Positions 1-12,257 of a stretch of 64,000 nt of DNA are shown in pieces (the first letter of the stretch is position 1; each line of letters begins with the position of its first letter). Below the pieces are notes generated by a model. It saw nothing but the letters and a program-made list of their open reading frames with translations, was not told where the DNA came from and searched no databases. The translations under genes were made by a program, and so were the position numbers. The stretch is from Jacaranda mimosifolia (taxonomy: Eukaryota; Streptophyta; Magnoliopsida; Lamiales; Bignoniaceae). The stretch spans positions 20,105,246-20,169,245 of the forward strand of contig CM032119.1 of the NCBI GenBank assembly GCA_018894105.1, written 5' to 3'.

Positions 1-53
1 GTAGATCCACCTTGTGCGAGTTTGTGGGATACCCAAGAGAGTCTTTGAGTTGT
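1..53 (+). pseudogene. Element A: copia integrase C-terminal fragment (piece 1)
   Basis: Reading from base 3 this encodes a short stretch with the FVGYPRES-type motif found at the C-terminal end of Ty1/copia integrase, just before the linker to reverse transcriptase. It is the left-hand piece of host element A. It stops where the minus-strand LTR of element B begins at 54. The next bases of the same frame are found at 9932, after element B. The last five bases, GTTGT, are the target duplication of B. Element A's upstream part lies outside the window. Confidence 0.8.
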
Positions 54-2223
54 TGAAGGTTAGTAAGCTACTAGAATCCAATAATTAAAACGTCAAAAGC
101 TCAAATTAACTAGTGCTTACAACCTACCAAGGATCTATTCATTCTAGGAATTCAAATTTGGTTAGAGTGTTACCTCGAAAAGCAAATTTCCAAGGTCACA
201 AGGGTGAACACTTGACTGATCTAAAATTTGGCAGACTTTGGCACAACGGAGAAACAACAACTTTTGCCTCTGTTAGAGCGCTCCAAAATCAGGAAAAAAA
301 TTTGAAACTTTTCAACACCTTAAGAAAAGTGCTGTAAAAAAAATTCAGAGCAAAACTCAATCTGAATTGCTTGGAAAAAATTCAGCAAGTGACTGCTCTA
401 TTCTAGTAGATCTCCAAAGGTAGCAAATCAAATACTTTGCCTCTATTGATATGATCCACACACCAACTAATCCTCTAAATTCCACTTACTTTTAGCTGGA
501 GAAAATGAGCAGAATATCAATGGTGAAGGCCAATTTGAGGTAGGAGAAGAAGAATTAAAGCAAAGCTTCAACACATGATGCAATGCCTGGAGAAAGTTTG
601 GGAGGGAATTGTGATAGAATCCAATTCTTCACACTTTTCATAATGATGGCCGATCTTCTCTCTCGATATCTATATATAGATGTTGGATGGTGTGATGCAA
701 AGGTGACAACTTTGAATTTAAATCTCATTTGAATTTCATGTGCATCTTAATTACATTTAAAATCTAATTTCAAATTAATTAAGATACTAATTCAAATGAA
801 CCTTACATTTGAATTTTCCCTCCAAAATTTATTCTTCTCTTTAATTAAATTAAACACTTTAACTTAATTAATTTATCATTAACTTAACTCTTAAGTCAAA
901 AAGTTTAACTCCAAAAGCTTTATTTTGTTAATTTAACTCTTTAAAGTAACTTGACCAATTGATGGTCACTTGGCACCAAATAATTAACTCCTTAATTATT
1001 GGTCTAATTTAGCTCTTTAAATTAGTTGATTAATTTAATACTTAAATTAATCAAGCCAAAAATTGACCTTCAATTTGCAACCTCAAAATTAGCCACCCAG
1101 GAGTAATTTTTTAACTCTTAGAAAAGTTCTTATTTCATCTTTGGAGGACAATTGGATTTTGTGTGTGACCCAATAGGTTCTATCATTCATTAGACATGAG
1201 CTCACAACTCCTTGTGACTTTTGAATGTCATATATTCATTTTAGTTTAAAACACTTTTAAGCTAATCGACTCAATTCAATTAATCTCATTAATTGAAGAG
1301 TACCTAATCTCTATGGTCAAGGTCCAACCTCAAGCCCATGAAGCCTAACTAGTTAGCCGAAATGAATGTTTTTGGAGAACCATTAGAGCTCTATGCGTAC
1401 CATGCAAATACGGTCCTTCCATCTACTATCACTTAAAAGAGACTTATGGCAATATATTTGTTGGCATCCTAATAGCCTCGATACTATGTCTCTATTCTCA
1501 ATGTTCGATTCCTTTGTATGACCTCACCTTTGTAAAACTCTTTTTCCAAATTGTCATACCACCTCGCGCAAGGATTTATTGGAATCGATCGTTATAGAAC
1601 ACATAGGAGATGTACTCACCTTCACAAAAGCGAGGAGTCAGATTCCATCTTGGATCTCACAAACCTCCATGCCAAGTAGCTCATACCCAATCTCAACCCA
1701 AAAGACCCGCTAAGTTGTCAAAGAAAAGTCAAAGTATGAGGACCAGACACAAGGTTACCATGGATCCTCAAGTCAGAGGACCAATAATATGCACTAGCGC
1801 AAACAAGAGAACTCGCCACTACCGACTTGCCACTCTAGTTATCTAGTAGATTCTTTGGTTGGTCGTCAGTACCTTGTTCTCTAACAAGCAACTACTAACA
1901 TGCACCCGTATCTCATATGGTTGCTCATGGAATGGATCAATAACTCTTGAATTTATGCATCGTTAGTGCAAGTCTATCAAGATCTTAGATGCCTGGCCTT
2001 GAAGATCCTATGACTTGGAAGATTTAAGATCACGATCGTGTAAGACTTATTCCATGGTTAGCGAACTAAGTCCCGTCGTCATGAGTGATTCAAGGGCTTC
2101 ATCCAAATGCAAGTGAAGTAATAAAGAGCATAAGATGAAGATGGCCATATATAGAATATCATTTAATTAAGGAAATAGCTTTACAAGGCCAATCCTATTG
2201 GCTTGCTAGATACTATTCCAACA
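54..2223 (-). repeat. Element B 3' LTR
   Basis: On the minus strand the LTR runs from TGTTGG (complement of CCAACA at 2218-2223) to TTCA (complement of TGAA at 54). It is followed on the element-internal side by the complement of the polypurine tract. It shares the family layout: a palindrome-rich AT tract in the middle, then a TATA-like box near 660-680. It carries only one copy of the 51-bp unit that is doubled in the other LTR of this element. Confidence 0.88.
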
Positions 2224-2240
2224 ATCTCCCATTTGCCCTA
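2224..2240 (-). other. Element B polypurine tract
   Basis: Read on the minus strand this is AGGGCAAATGGGAGAT, purine-rich and directly abutting the 3' LTR. It is the expected plus-strand priming site of a copia element. Confidence 0.75.
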
Positions 2241-2243
2241 AAG

Positions 2244-3800
2244 CTAATACCCCATGGCCTTGAGACCCATCTTCTCAATATGTCCTTCAAAGACCTTTTG
2301 CATTAGGGGTTTAGTTAGTGGATCTAATATATTATCTTCCGAGGTAACTCTCTCTACTTAGATGTCACCTTGATTAATGGTCTCACGGATCAAATGATAT
2401 TACCTCAAAATGAACTAGGGTTTCTGATGAGATCTTGGCTCTTTAGCTTGTGCCAATGCCCCGTTGTTATCACAAAAGATAATTACTGGCACAGCACTGC
2501 TAGGCACCACATTCAACTCTTGAATGAAGTTTTTCATACAAACACCTTCCTTTGCAGCTTCTAAAGCCACAATATATTCTGCCTCTATGGTAGAATTAGT
2601 TGTGCTGTCTTGTTTGGAACTCTTCCAACTCACTACGCCGCCATTGAGGCTAAATATAAATCCAAAAGTGGATTTTAGGTCTTCTATATTGGATTGGAAA
2701 CAGGAATTTGAAAACCCCTCTAGTTTCAATGCTCCATTGCTGTATACTAAAAACAAGTCCTTAGTCCTTCTCAATTACTTAAGGATTTCTTTAACGGCTA
2801 TCCATTTACTCTCATCAGGATTAGATTGGAACCTACTCATAACACTTAGCGAATGTGCCACATCCGGTCTTGTACATTGAACTCCATACATTATGTTACC
2901 AATTGCGGAGGCATAAGTTATGTGGGACATCCTTTGTCTCTCGTTTTCAGTCTTAAAGGCCATAGACTTGGAAAGACGAATGCCATATCCCATGGGAATG
3001 AATCCCTTTTTCGATTCTTCCATACTAAACCTCTTTACTATCTTGTCAATGTATGGGATTTGGGATAGCCCCAGCATCCTTTTAGATCTATCTCTATAGA
3101 TACGTATTCCCACTACGTAGGATATTTCTCTCAAATCTTTCATAGAGAATTATGTAGATAACAACACTTTAGTACACTCTAACATTCCTACCTCATTCCC
3201 AATGAGAAAGATGTCATCGACATAAAGCACAATAAACTATATCGAACTCCCACTAGCCTTTTTATGCACACATAGTTTATACACATTTTTAACAAAGCCA
3301 AAAAATTTGACCATTTTTTCAATACGTATGTTCCAACTTTGGGACACCTATTTGAGTCTATAAAAGGATCTCCGGAGTTTGCAAACCTTTTACTCACTCC
3401 CCTTGGATGTAAAACCATGTGGTTGCTCCATACTGATTTCTTCTTCAATATCTCCATTGAGGAACGTGGTTTTCATATACATTTGCTATATCTCATAGTC
3501 ATAATATGCGGTAATGGAAAGTAGAATATGAATGGACTTAGGTATTATGATTGGTGAAATGGTTTCCTCAAAATCGATACCGAGTCTTTTAGTATAACCC
3601 TTTGCAACTAGTCGCACCTTAAAAGTCACCACTTCTTCTCTATCCACTCCAAGCTTGCACTAGCAGATCCACTTGCAACCAACAAAAACTCTTCCATTTG
3701 GTAGATCTACCAAAGTACATAATTTGTTGGAGTACATGGAGTCCATTTCTGATCTCATGGCTTCATGCCAACATCCTGAATCTATATCCAACATAGCTTC
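2244..3800 (-). pseudogene. Element B reverse transcriptase and RNase H, broken
   Basis: The minus-strand translation gives the C-terminal half of a copia polyprotein. Starting from the right it has the RT entry motif (WTLVDLPNG-like, then GCKWIY), the catalytic YVDD (complement of 3213-3224, intact at sequence level), then SMKDLRE, an LGLSQIPYIDKI stretch and the copia RNase H block. RNase H keeps the EAEY glutamate and the FCDNNGA aspartate, but the first acidic position reads SN rather than SD. The frame ends at a TAG complementary to 2244-2246. Several frameshifts (for example between 3143 and 3188) and stops break it. In function it would copy the element RNA into DNA; here it is dead. 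Confidence 0.85.
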
Positions 3801-5135
3801 CTCATAGGTCTTTGGTTTATTATTCGATTGGCTTATCTCATGAAAGAATTCAAACCTTTCAGGTTGCTTCCTGATTCGATTCGACCTTCTTAGAGGTTGT
3901 ATGTGAGGCTCTTATTGCTCATTTGTTTCCACCGTTTGTGGAATTTCTTGATCATCTTAAACTTCATCAAGTTCGACAACAATGCCTTTTCCATCTAATA
4001 GAAATTACTTTTCTAAAAATGTGGTGTTCCTCAAAACAAACACCTTTTGTTCCGAGGGATCATAGAAGTAATAACCCATAGACTCCCTAGGGTATCCCAC
4101 AAACTTGCACAAAGTTGGCCTACTATCTAACTTATCTCCCACTATCCATCTCACGTAGGCAGGAGATCCCTAAACCTTGAGATATTGGTAAGAGGGTGCT
4201 TTACCTTGCCATATCTCATATAGTATTTTAGGCACCGACTTTGAAGGTACTATATTAAGTAGCTTTGCCACTATGTCTAAGGCATATCCCCAAAAGGATA
4301 TGGGCACATCAAAAAAGCTCATCATGGAATGTACCATGTCCAATAAGGTACGGTTTCTCTTCTCGGCTACTCCATTGTGTTGGGGTGTGCCAGATGGAGT
4401 CCATTAAAAGATAATCTCATTCTCTTTTAGATAATCTAAGAATCAGTGCTCAAGTATTCTCTTCCTTGATCCGATCAAATAGCTTTAATACTTAGCCCTA
4501 ACTACTTTTCCACTTCATTTCTATACACTTTGAACATTTCAAAGGCTTCGGACTTGTACTTCTTAAGATACATATGCCCGAACCGACTATAATCATCGAT
4601 GAAGGTGATGAAGTAGGAATAGCCTCTTCTCCCACTAACTTTTAGTGGTCCACAAACATCCATATGGATCAAATTCAAAAGACTTTTGGAATGCTCTGTT
4701 TGTCTGACAAAAAGAGCTTTTGTCATTTTTCCTTTTAAACAAGACTCACAAGTAGGAAGATCCTCAATGGCACTAACATTTAGTGCTTTGAGGGCTTCTA
4801 ATTTGTTCGTCCTATTTTTAGAAATATGGCCAAGTCTTGCATGCCATAGAATGGAATCTTCTTGATTATCTAACTTTTTCTTACTTGATTGAATGTGCAT
4901 TAGTGAAGGTTGAGAATCAAGTATGTACAATCCATTAATCAATGTACCTTGTGAAATTAAAGGATCATTCTTTAATTCTTTCAACATCCCATTTGATATA
5001 GAAAAATCAAACCCTTCATTATCAAGAACGAGTATTGAAATGCAAGCATTCCCTAAGTCCAACTTGATGACACCTTTGAAGGTGGCAGCAACTTTTGCTC
5101 AATTTCCTAGGCAGAGGATCATATCCCCTTCATGA
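3801..5135 (-). pseudogene. Element B integrase and integrase-RT linker, broken
   Basis: The best-preserved stretch is 4502-5062. It has the pre-integrase HHCC zinc-binding block (LWHARLGH ... CESCLKGK) and the first catalytic aspartate in MDVCGPL, followed by an FIDDYSRFGH segment. The SDRGGEY-type second aspartate (near 4470) is altered and shifted. The C-terminal chromatin-side region and linker continue leftwards to about 3800 in mixed frames. This would be the DDE strand-transfer enzyme that inserts the element DNA. Gag and protease lie immediately to the right. Confidence 0.8.
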
Positions 5136-6070
5136 AGACTCTTTCTTCTTTCCATCCCCTATAACGAATTACAAAGTTGAGAACCACATGTGGTATCAAA
5201 TACCCATGATGAAGAATTAGTTGTCAAGTGCACTTCAATAAAGTACATACTCTTCTCAAGGGTTACAAGGTAAGCTTTGGAATTTCTTTTCCAATGCCCC
5301 TTTTCACCATAATGGAAACAACTAGCTTCGATTTTAGCCTTCTTGTTAACCCTTCTGAAACTTTTCTCGGGTTATTTCCCTTTTGAGGAAGAGCTCTTCT
5401 TTCTCTTACCTCCCTTTCTAGTACTCCTAGGGCTCTTCAACTTTGAGAAGGATGCAAGCATAAAAGGTTTCTCCTTTCATAGTCGCCTCGGTGGTCACAA
5501 GCTTGTTCACTAATTTGGTAATCATAAGTTCTTGTTGGGATATATTAAAGTTCATAACAAATTGGTCGAATGATGGTGGCAATGAATGGAGGATCAAATC
5601 AATGTAGAGGTCGTTGTCCATGACCACATCTAATTGTCCAAGCTTCTCGCGATGAGTCCAATCATCTTAAGGCCGTGATCATGGAAGTTAGGCCCCTCAC
5701 TCATCCTTCATCTAAAGAGCTCCTTTGACAAAGCAAACCTTTCATGTCTTGATTGTACACCATACAACTCTTATAAGTGTATGTAGATCTTCCGAGCATA
5801 TTTCATGTGCTCATAAGTCTTTTGGAGCTCGTTAGACATGGATGGCAACATGTCATATCTAACTTGCAGATCATCATCTACAAATGACGTGAACATTTAT
5901 AGGGTTTGGTTAGTGGCGTCATCACCAATTGTGTTCATGGGACTTTGATCAAGGACGCATGTCCCCTTTTTAGAGTCAAGTATTATTATAAAATTTCTCA
6001 ACCAATCTTGGAAGTTAGGCCCGGTAAGTTTATTGGTTTCCAAAATAGATATGAGTGGATTCCTAGCCAT
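5136..6070 (-). pseudogene. Element B gag and protease, broken
   Basis: The start codon is the complement of 6068-6070. It opens with MARNPLISILETNKL and the WLRN segment typical of copia gag N-termini. Further left are the SLPPSFDQFVMNF gag helix (5427-5627), a degenerate CCHC zinc knuckle near 5285-5325 (second cysteine replaced by tyrosine), and a protease-start motif (SSWVFDT) near 5200. The frame is interrupted several times. The leader with its four repeated motifs lies just upstream, to the right. Confidence 0.78.
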
Positions 6071-7710
6071 TTGGATTAAAGATTTTGAAAATCTACAAGA
6101 GGTGAAAAAAAAGTATAAATATGTGATTAAATTTGATATTAAAATATGTTTATGGTCTTTCAAGCATGTTTTGCTCCCACTATTTTATCAAATCCTTCAC
6201 CCCCAAGAAGAATTTGGGAAATCATATTTCCTAGTGAGAATCAAGATCCTAAGGACTTCTAAGTGGACCTACGACCCATGAGATATCCACAAACAATCAA
6301 AAGGTAAGCAACTTTGCTAATTGTATTTCATGCAACTCTTGATATATTTGCCTCACTTTTCATGTGGGCCCACAACTCGTGAGACATCCACACTAATCGG
6401 TGTTAAGTTGGACCTACCAATCAAGCTTTGATTCGAGACGGGCACCACGACATCCCATGACTCGTGTGACAATGCATGGGCGTTCTCAAATCAAAGGTGC
6501 ATCATATGCTACGCATATGGTCATAGCTTTCCATTATAATTGTGACCCACAACTCGTGAGACATCACAAAAACAATGGTAGCATCGGCATGCCACATACT
6601 GCTGGTAGAAGGTTTGGATTAATTAAAACTCTTTTAATTTGTATCCATTTCGACTTAATATTTGAAAAGCACTTAGATATTCTAAGTGGAAGGTTTTTTG
6701 CTTGCAAAGATCTCATTATTTTTATCTTCTTATTTAGATTTTCTATATCCTAAACATGCATCTCATGTATCAATAGAATATGGAAAGCTTAAATAAGTAA
6801 ATGCACCTAGCATTCTCCTAGGTTGGGATGACCATGAGCGTAACCAAGTGATGCACTTAGAGCCATAGTTGAACCACCTGGTTGATTTTAGGTGGGTTGA
6901 TTAAATCTAGCTATTATATGAGTGTATATCATACATTCATAGGTCTTCTAAAGTCTCCATGCCTTCAAAGATCTTCTTTACTCCATGCAACATTTACATG
7001 AGAAAGAAATCATCACTCCTAATGATTCTACTCTTATGACAATTACAACGTAAAAACAAGAGGCATGCAAGCCCCTATGTAATACAACCCATTTCAACAA
7101 CTTGAAATAAATAAAATCAATATTAAAGGCTTATGATCATCCCCATTCATTCATCATCCATTCAATAATTAAATGAATAATAAATAAATCTAGAATTAAC
7201 AATTAATTCCATCAATTAAATGCTAATCAAATTAACAAATAATGGTCATGCATACCACTTATCCTAAAAATGTTATCACACATTTTAAATGAAATTTCCA
7301 TATTGAAAACAACTCTTTTAAAAGTGGAAATTCAAGTGCTCAATCAAGCTTCTAAAACTAGTTTAAGTAAGAATCACATTCTTCATGAATCTCCAATTAA
7401 ACTCTAATCAAATTGGGTCCAAAAATGACCAAAACACATTAAGGTTAGATTTTACATGCTATATCAACATATAACATCAATTAATGCTAAATCAACATTC
7501 AACATTAACAACTCTGAATTAAATATACTAATCATATGAATTAACACTTAAAACATACATTAACATGCTTTCAATTCATCAAATGAGAAGCCCCATAATA
7601 AATTATCCACACACTCCAATCCATCACATGAATCAAGTATTTGGATAGTAAGATCAACTCACCAAATGAATCAATCAAAAACAAAAAATCCAAATCAAAG
7701 CATGAAAAAG
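6071..7710 (-). other. Element B 5' leader
   Basis: Untranslated leader between primer-binding site and gag, about 1.6 kb. It contains four copies of a short motif, minus-strand sense TCTCACGAGTTGTGGGTC, at about 6266-6290, 6364-6392, 6440-6475 and 6542-6566. Unlike elements C, D and F it lacks the GC-rich island. The rest is AT-rich with no convincing reading frame. Confidence 0.7.
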
Positions 7711-7722
7711 GCTCCGATACCA
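7711..7722 (-). other. Element B primer-binding site
   Basis: The complement reads TGGTATCGGAGC, one change from the TGGTATCAGAGC that pairs with plant initiator-Met tRNA. It lies two bases inside the LTR end at 7725. Confidence 0.85.
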
Positions 7723-7724
7723 CT

Positions 7725-9931
7725 TGAAGGTTAGTAAGCCACAAGATCCAATAATTAAAATTTCAAAAGTTCAAATTAACTAGTGCTTACAACCTACCAA
7801 GGATCTACTCATGATAGGAATTCAGATTTGGTTAGAGTTACAACCTACCAAGGATCTACTCATGCTAGGAATTCAGATTTGGTTAGAGTGTCACCTCAAA
7901 AAGAAAATTTCCAAGGTCACAAGGGTGAACACTTCACCAATCCAAATTCTAGTGGACTTTGGCACAGTGGAGAAACAACAATTTTTGACTTGGTTAGACT
8001 GCTCCAAAAATCACGGAATTTTTTTTGGAACTTCTCGACCTCTTGAGGAAAGTGCTGCAAAAATATTTAGAGCAAAACTTAATATGGACTGCTTAAAAAA
8101 ATTTAGCAAGTGATAGCTCTGCTCCAGCGGATCTCCAAAGCTAGTAAATCGAATGTTTTGCCTCTATTAATATGATCCACACACCAATTGATCCTTCAAA
8201 TTCCACTCATTTTTAGCTGGAGAAAATGAGCAGAATATCAATGGTGAAGGTCGATTTGAGGTAGGGTAAGAAGAATGAAAGCAAAGCTTGAACACATGAT
8301 GCAATGCCTGGAGGGTGTTTTGGAGGAAATTGTGATAGAATCTAATTCTTCACACTTTTCATAATGATGACTGATTCTCTCTCTATATATCTATATATAG
8401 ACGTTAGATGGTGTGATGCCACCTTCCATGGGGGGGGTAGCCAAGTGGGTTGCCAAGGTGGCAATTTTGAAATCAAATATCATTTCAATTTCATGTGCAT
8501 TTTAATTATATTTGAAATTTAATTTCAATTAATTAAGATGCTAACTCAAATGAAACTTTCATTTGAATTTTTCCTTCAAAATGTATTCTTCTCTTTAATT
8601 AAATTAAACACTTTAATTTAATTAATTTATCATTCACTTAACTCTTAAGTCAAGAAGCTTAACTCTTTAAGTTCGATTTTGTTAATTTAACTCTTTAAAT
8701 TAACTTAACCAATTGATGGTCACTTGGAACCAAATAATTAACTCCTTAATTATTGGTCTAATTTAACTCTTTAAATTAATTGATTAATTTAACACTTAAA
8801 TTAATCAAGCAAAAAATTAACCTTCAATTTGGCACCTCAAAATCGGTCACCTATATCTTTTTGGAAGCTAATTGGATTTCGCATGTGACCCAATATGTTC
8901 TATCATTCATTGGACATGGGCTCACAACTCCTTGATACTTTTGGATATCATATATTCATTTTAGTTTAAAACACTTTTAAACTAATCGATTCAATTCAAT
9001 TAATCTCATTAATTAAAGAATACCCAATCTCTATGGACGATGTCCAAGCTCAACCCCATGGAGCCCAACTAGTTGGTCGAAATAAATCTTTTTGGAGAAC
9101 CATTATAGCCCTACGCGTAGATGCAAATACGGTCATTCTGTCTCCTATCTCCCGAAAAAGACTTAGGGAAAGATATTTGTCGGCTCCCTAATAGCCTCGA
9201 TTCCTTTATATGACCTCACCTTTGGAAAACTCCTTTTCCAAATTGTCATACCACCTTGTGCAAGGATTTCTTGGAATCGATCATTATAGAACACATAGAA
9301 GATGTACTCGCCTTCACAAAAGTAAGGAGTCGGATTCCATCTTGGATCTCACAAACCTCCATGCCAAGTAGCTCATACCCAACCTTAACATAAAAGACCC
9401 AATAAGTGGTCAAGGAATAGTCAAAGTATGAGGACCAAACATAAGGTTACTATCAATCCTCAGATCAGAGGACTAATAATATGCACTAGTGCAAATAGAA
9501 GAACTCGCCACTAGTGACTTGCCACTCCGGCTATCTAGTGGATTCTCTGATGGGTCTTCAGTGCCTTGTTCTCTAACAAGCACCCACTAAAATGCACCCA
9601 TAGCTCATATGGTTGCTCATGGAATGGAGCAATATCCAACTCTTGGATTTATGCATCATTAGTAAAGTCTATTCGAATCTTAGATGCCTCATCTCATAAG
9701 ATCTATAACTTGGAAGATTTAAGATCACGACCAGGTAAGATTTATTCCACAGTTATCAAACCAAGTCCTGTAGTCATGAGTGATCTAAGGGCTTCATCCA
9801 AATGCAAGTGAAGTAATAAAGAACATAAGATAAAGATGGTCATATATAGAATATCATTCAATCAAGATTGTTATACAAGGAAATAGCTTTACAAGGCCAA
9901 TCCTATTGGCTTGCCGAGCACTATTCTAATA
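7725..9931 (-). repeat. Element B 5' LTR
   Basis: It matches 54-2223 along its length. It starts TGAAGG at 7725 and ends CTAATA at 9931, where CCAACA is expected, so the terminus has decayed. It is followed by the GTTAT target duplication and then by the next piece of element A. Confidence 0.88.
7789..7890. repeat. 51-bp tandem duplication in the element B 5' LTR
   Basis: Two adjacent 51-bp units (7789-7839 and 7840-7890) differ at only two positions. The partner LTR at 54-2223 has a single unit, so the duplication is private to this LTR. Confidence 0.9.
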
Positions 9932-9970
9932 GTTATTACTTTTATAATCCCTTGGAATAGAGGGTGTTTA
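9932..9970 (+). pseudogene. Element A: integrase-RT linker fragment (piece 2)
   Basis: Thirty-nine bases encode YYFYNP followed by an amber codon, where relatives read GAACAAAAGGTG. This continues the frame interrupted at position 53. The left five bases (GTTAT) are the target duplication of element B and the right five (GTTTA) are that of element C. The frame resumes at 19363. Confidence 0.82.
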
Positions 9971-11159
9971 TGTTGGAATAATGCCCAGCAAGCCAATCAG
10001 ATTGGCCTTGCAAAAGCTATTTCCTTCTAAAATAATCTTGATTAAATGATATTCTTTATATGGCCACCTTCATCTTATGCCTTATATTACTTCACTTGCA
10101 TTTGGATGAAGCCCTTAGATCACACATAATTATAGGGCTTGGTTCGATAACCATGGAATAAGTTTTACACGATCGTGATCTTAAATCTTCCAAGTCATAG
10201 AATCTTAAAAGACGTGGTATCTAAAGATCCGGAGAGACTTGCACTAACGATGCAAAAATCCAAGAGTTGGATATTGCTCCGTTCCATGAGCAATCTGTAT
10301 GAGATACAAGTGTATGTTAGTGGGTGCTTGTTAGAGAACAAGACACTGAAGACACTCCGAAGAATCCACTAGATAGCCGTAGTGGCAAGTCGGTAGTGGT
10401 TAATTCTCCCGCTTACACTAGTGCATATTGTTAGTCCTCTGACCTGAAGATCTATGGTAACCTTGTGTCTGGTCCTCATGCTTTGACTCTTCCTTGACCA
10501 TTTAGCATTCTTTCAGGTTGAGGTTGGGTATGAGCTACTTGGCATGGAGGTTTGTGAGATCCAAGATGTAATCCGATTCCTAACTTTTGTGAAGGGCGAG
10601 TGCATCTCCTATGTGTTCTATAATGATCAATTCAAAGAAATCCTTGCGCAAGGTGGTCTGACAATTTGAAAAAAAAGTTTTCCAAAGATGAGGTCATACA
10701 AGGGAATCGAATATTGAGAACAGAGGCATAGTATCAAGGCTATTAGGGAGCCGACAAATATCTTATCTTAGGCCTCTTTTGGAAGATAGGAGACGGAAGG
10801 ATCGCATTTGCATGGCACGCGTAGAGCTATGATGGTTCTCCAGAATATTCATTTTGGTCAATTGGTTGGGCTCCATGGGCTTGAGGTTGGACATCGACGA
10901 TAGAGATTGGGTACTCTTCAATTAATGAGATTAATTGAATTAAGTCAATTAGTTTAAAATGAGTTTAAACTAAAATGAATATAAGATATTCAAAAGTCAC
11001 AAAGAGTTATGAGTCCATGTCCAATGAATGTTAGAACCTATTGGGTCACACATAAAAGTCAAATAGCTTCCAAAATTGGTATAGCAATTTTCAAAGTGTT
11101 AGAAAAATCACCCTTTGGTGACCAATTTTCAAGGTTCCAATCTAATGGTTAATTTTGGT

Positions 11160-11374
11160 TTGATTAATTTAAGTGTTAAATTAATCAACTAATTTAATAT
11201 TTGTATTAGACCAATAATTAAGGAGTTAATTATTTGGTACCATGTTGATCATCAATTGGACCAGTTGACTTAAAGAGTTGAGTTGACTAATTTAAGCTTA
11301 AGAGTTAAGCTTGCTTGATTTAAGAGTTAAATCAAAGATTAATTAATTAAATTAAAGTGTTTAATTTAATTAAT
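11160..11374 (+). repeat. Hairpin array in the element C LTR
   Basis: Consecutive short inverted repeats: TTGATTAATTTA / TAAATTAATCAA (11160-11188); AATAATTAA with loop GGAG; AAGCTTAA / TTAAGCTT with loop GAG (11294-11312); GATTTAA / TTAAATC with loop GAG (11317-11333); and a perfect 15-bp stem with loop GTG (11342-11374). The same series occurs in element F with paired changes in the stems. Confidence 0.75.
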
Positions 11375-11527
11375 GGAAATAATACTTTTTGGAGGGAAAA
11401 TTTAAATGAAGTTTTCATTTAAATTAGCATCTTAATTAATTTGGAATTAGATTCCAAAATGAAATTGAAATGCACATGAAATTCAAGACTTGAATTTGAA
11501 TTTTGCCAACTTGGCATGCCACTTGGG

Positions 11528-11597
11528 CGGTCACCTTGAGGAAGGTGTGATGCTAGTATGGCCGGTCACCTTGAGGAAGGTGTGATGCCAACTAGCA
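11528..11597. repeat. 35-bp tandem duplication
   Basis: Two adjacent units, 11528-11562 and 11563-11597, each begin CGGTCACCTTGAGGAAGG. Other LTR copies show one unit. Confidence 0.8.
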
Positions 11598-11623
11598 TCA
11601 CACCTTTCAACTTCTATATATAG
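11579..11623 (+). promoter_or_regulatory. LTR core promoter: palindrome plus TATA box
   Basis: GGTGTGATGC and GCATCACACC (11579-11604) form a palindrome with a 6-base spacer. Nine bases later is the TATA-like CTATATATAG (11614-11623). The arrangement recurs in the LTRs of A and F and in the fragment at 38711. That this is the promoter is inference from the TATA box and its place in the LTR. Confidence 0.6.
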
Positions 11624-12245
11624 ATATAGAGAGCATGCAAAATTTGAAATTAATTGCTGAAAGTGTGAGAATTAGATTCTTGGATTCCCTATAAAATCTC
11701 TCCTCCATGCATTGCATCATGAGTTGAAGCTTTGCATTTCTTCTTCTTCCCAACCTAAAAATCGGCCTACTCTACCTCATTTTCTCCTCTATAACTCCAG
11801 CTTATAGTGAATGGAAATTGGAATATTTTTTGGTGTGTGGATCGTTTCAATAGAGGCAAGGCGATTGACTTGCTCAGTTTTCGAGATCCACCTACAGCAC
11901 CTTTCGGTTGGCAAATTTTTCTGGAGCTACCCAAAAGGATTTTTGGTTCCTATTTTTCAAAGTATAATCCCATATGTGTGGAGGTGTTCAATATTTAATT
12001 TCGTGAATTTTGGAGCTGTTTAGCTTGGGCAATTGTTGTCATCTTTCCACTATGCCAGTTCCAAACAGTTTCTGGACTCGTGAGAGATGGTTGATCTTCT
12101 CCTTCATTTTGAGCTACAAGAGGTTATTCTTCATCCTAATCTAGATCTATAGCATGACTAGATCCTTGGAAGCTTGAGTAGCTTAGTTAATTTCAAGCTT
12201 ATGAAGTTTTGATTTATGGATCCTAATGCTACTATTGCCTTCAAG

Positions 12246-12257
12246 TGGTATCTGAGC
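12246..12257 (+). other. Element C primer-binding site
   Basis: TGGTATCTGAGC, one change from the initiator-Met tRNA complement, two bases after the LTR end. Confidence 0.87.

Larger units (their letters stand above)
54..9931 (-). mobile_element. Element B: full-length Ty1/copia retrotransposon, degenerate
   Basis: This is a 9.9-kb copia element on the minus strand. Its order from right to left is 5' LTR, primer-binding site, leader, gag, protease, integrase, reverse transcriptase, RNase H, polypurine tract and 3' LTR. The integrase-before-RT order marks Ty1/copia. It is flanked by GTTGT (49-53) and GTTAT (9932-9936), a 5-bp target duplication with one change. It sits inside the integrase-end coding sequence of element A. 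Its LTRs have visibly diverged: about 5 differences in 75 bases near their left ends. The coding region carries many stops and shifts, so the element is old and not autonomous. Confidence 0.9.
9971..12243 (+). repeat. Element C 5' LTR
   Basis: It runs from TGTTGG at 9971 to TTCA at 12240-12243, followed by AG and the primer-binding site. The middle has the ordered hairpin array (11160-11374), then a TGTGATG palindrome (11579-11604) and a TATA-like box (11614-11623). A 35-bp tandem duplication lies just before the palindrome. Its 3' end differs from the LTRs of A, D and F, pointing to a separate subfamily. Confidence 0.9.

Noticed and set aside
7783..8113. Two overlapping plus-strand open frames in the element B 5' LTR
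   Set aside because: They arise from the 51-bp tandem duplication and run antisense to the element; no coding features.
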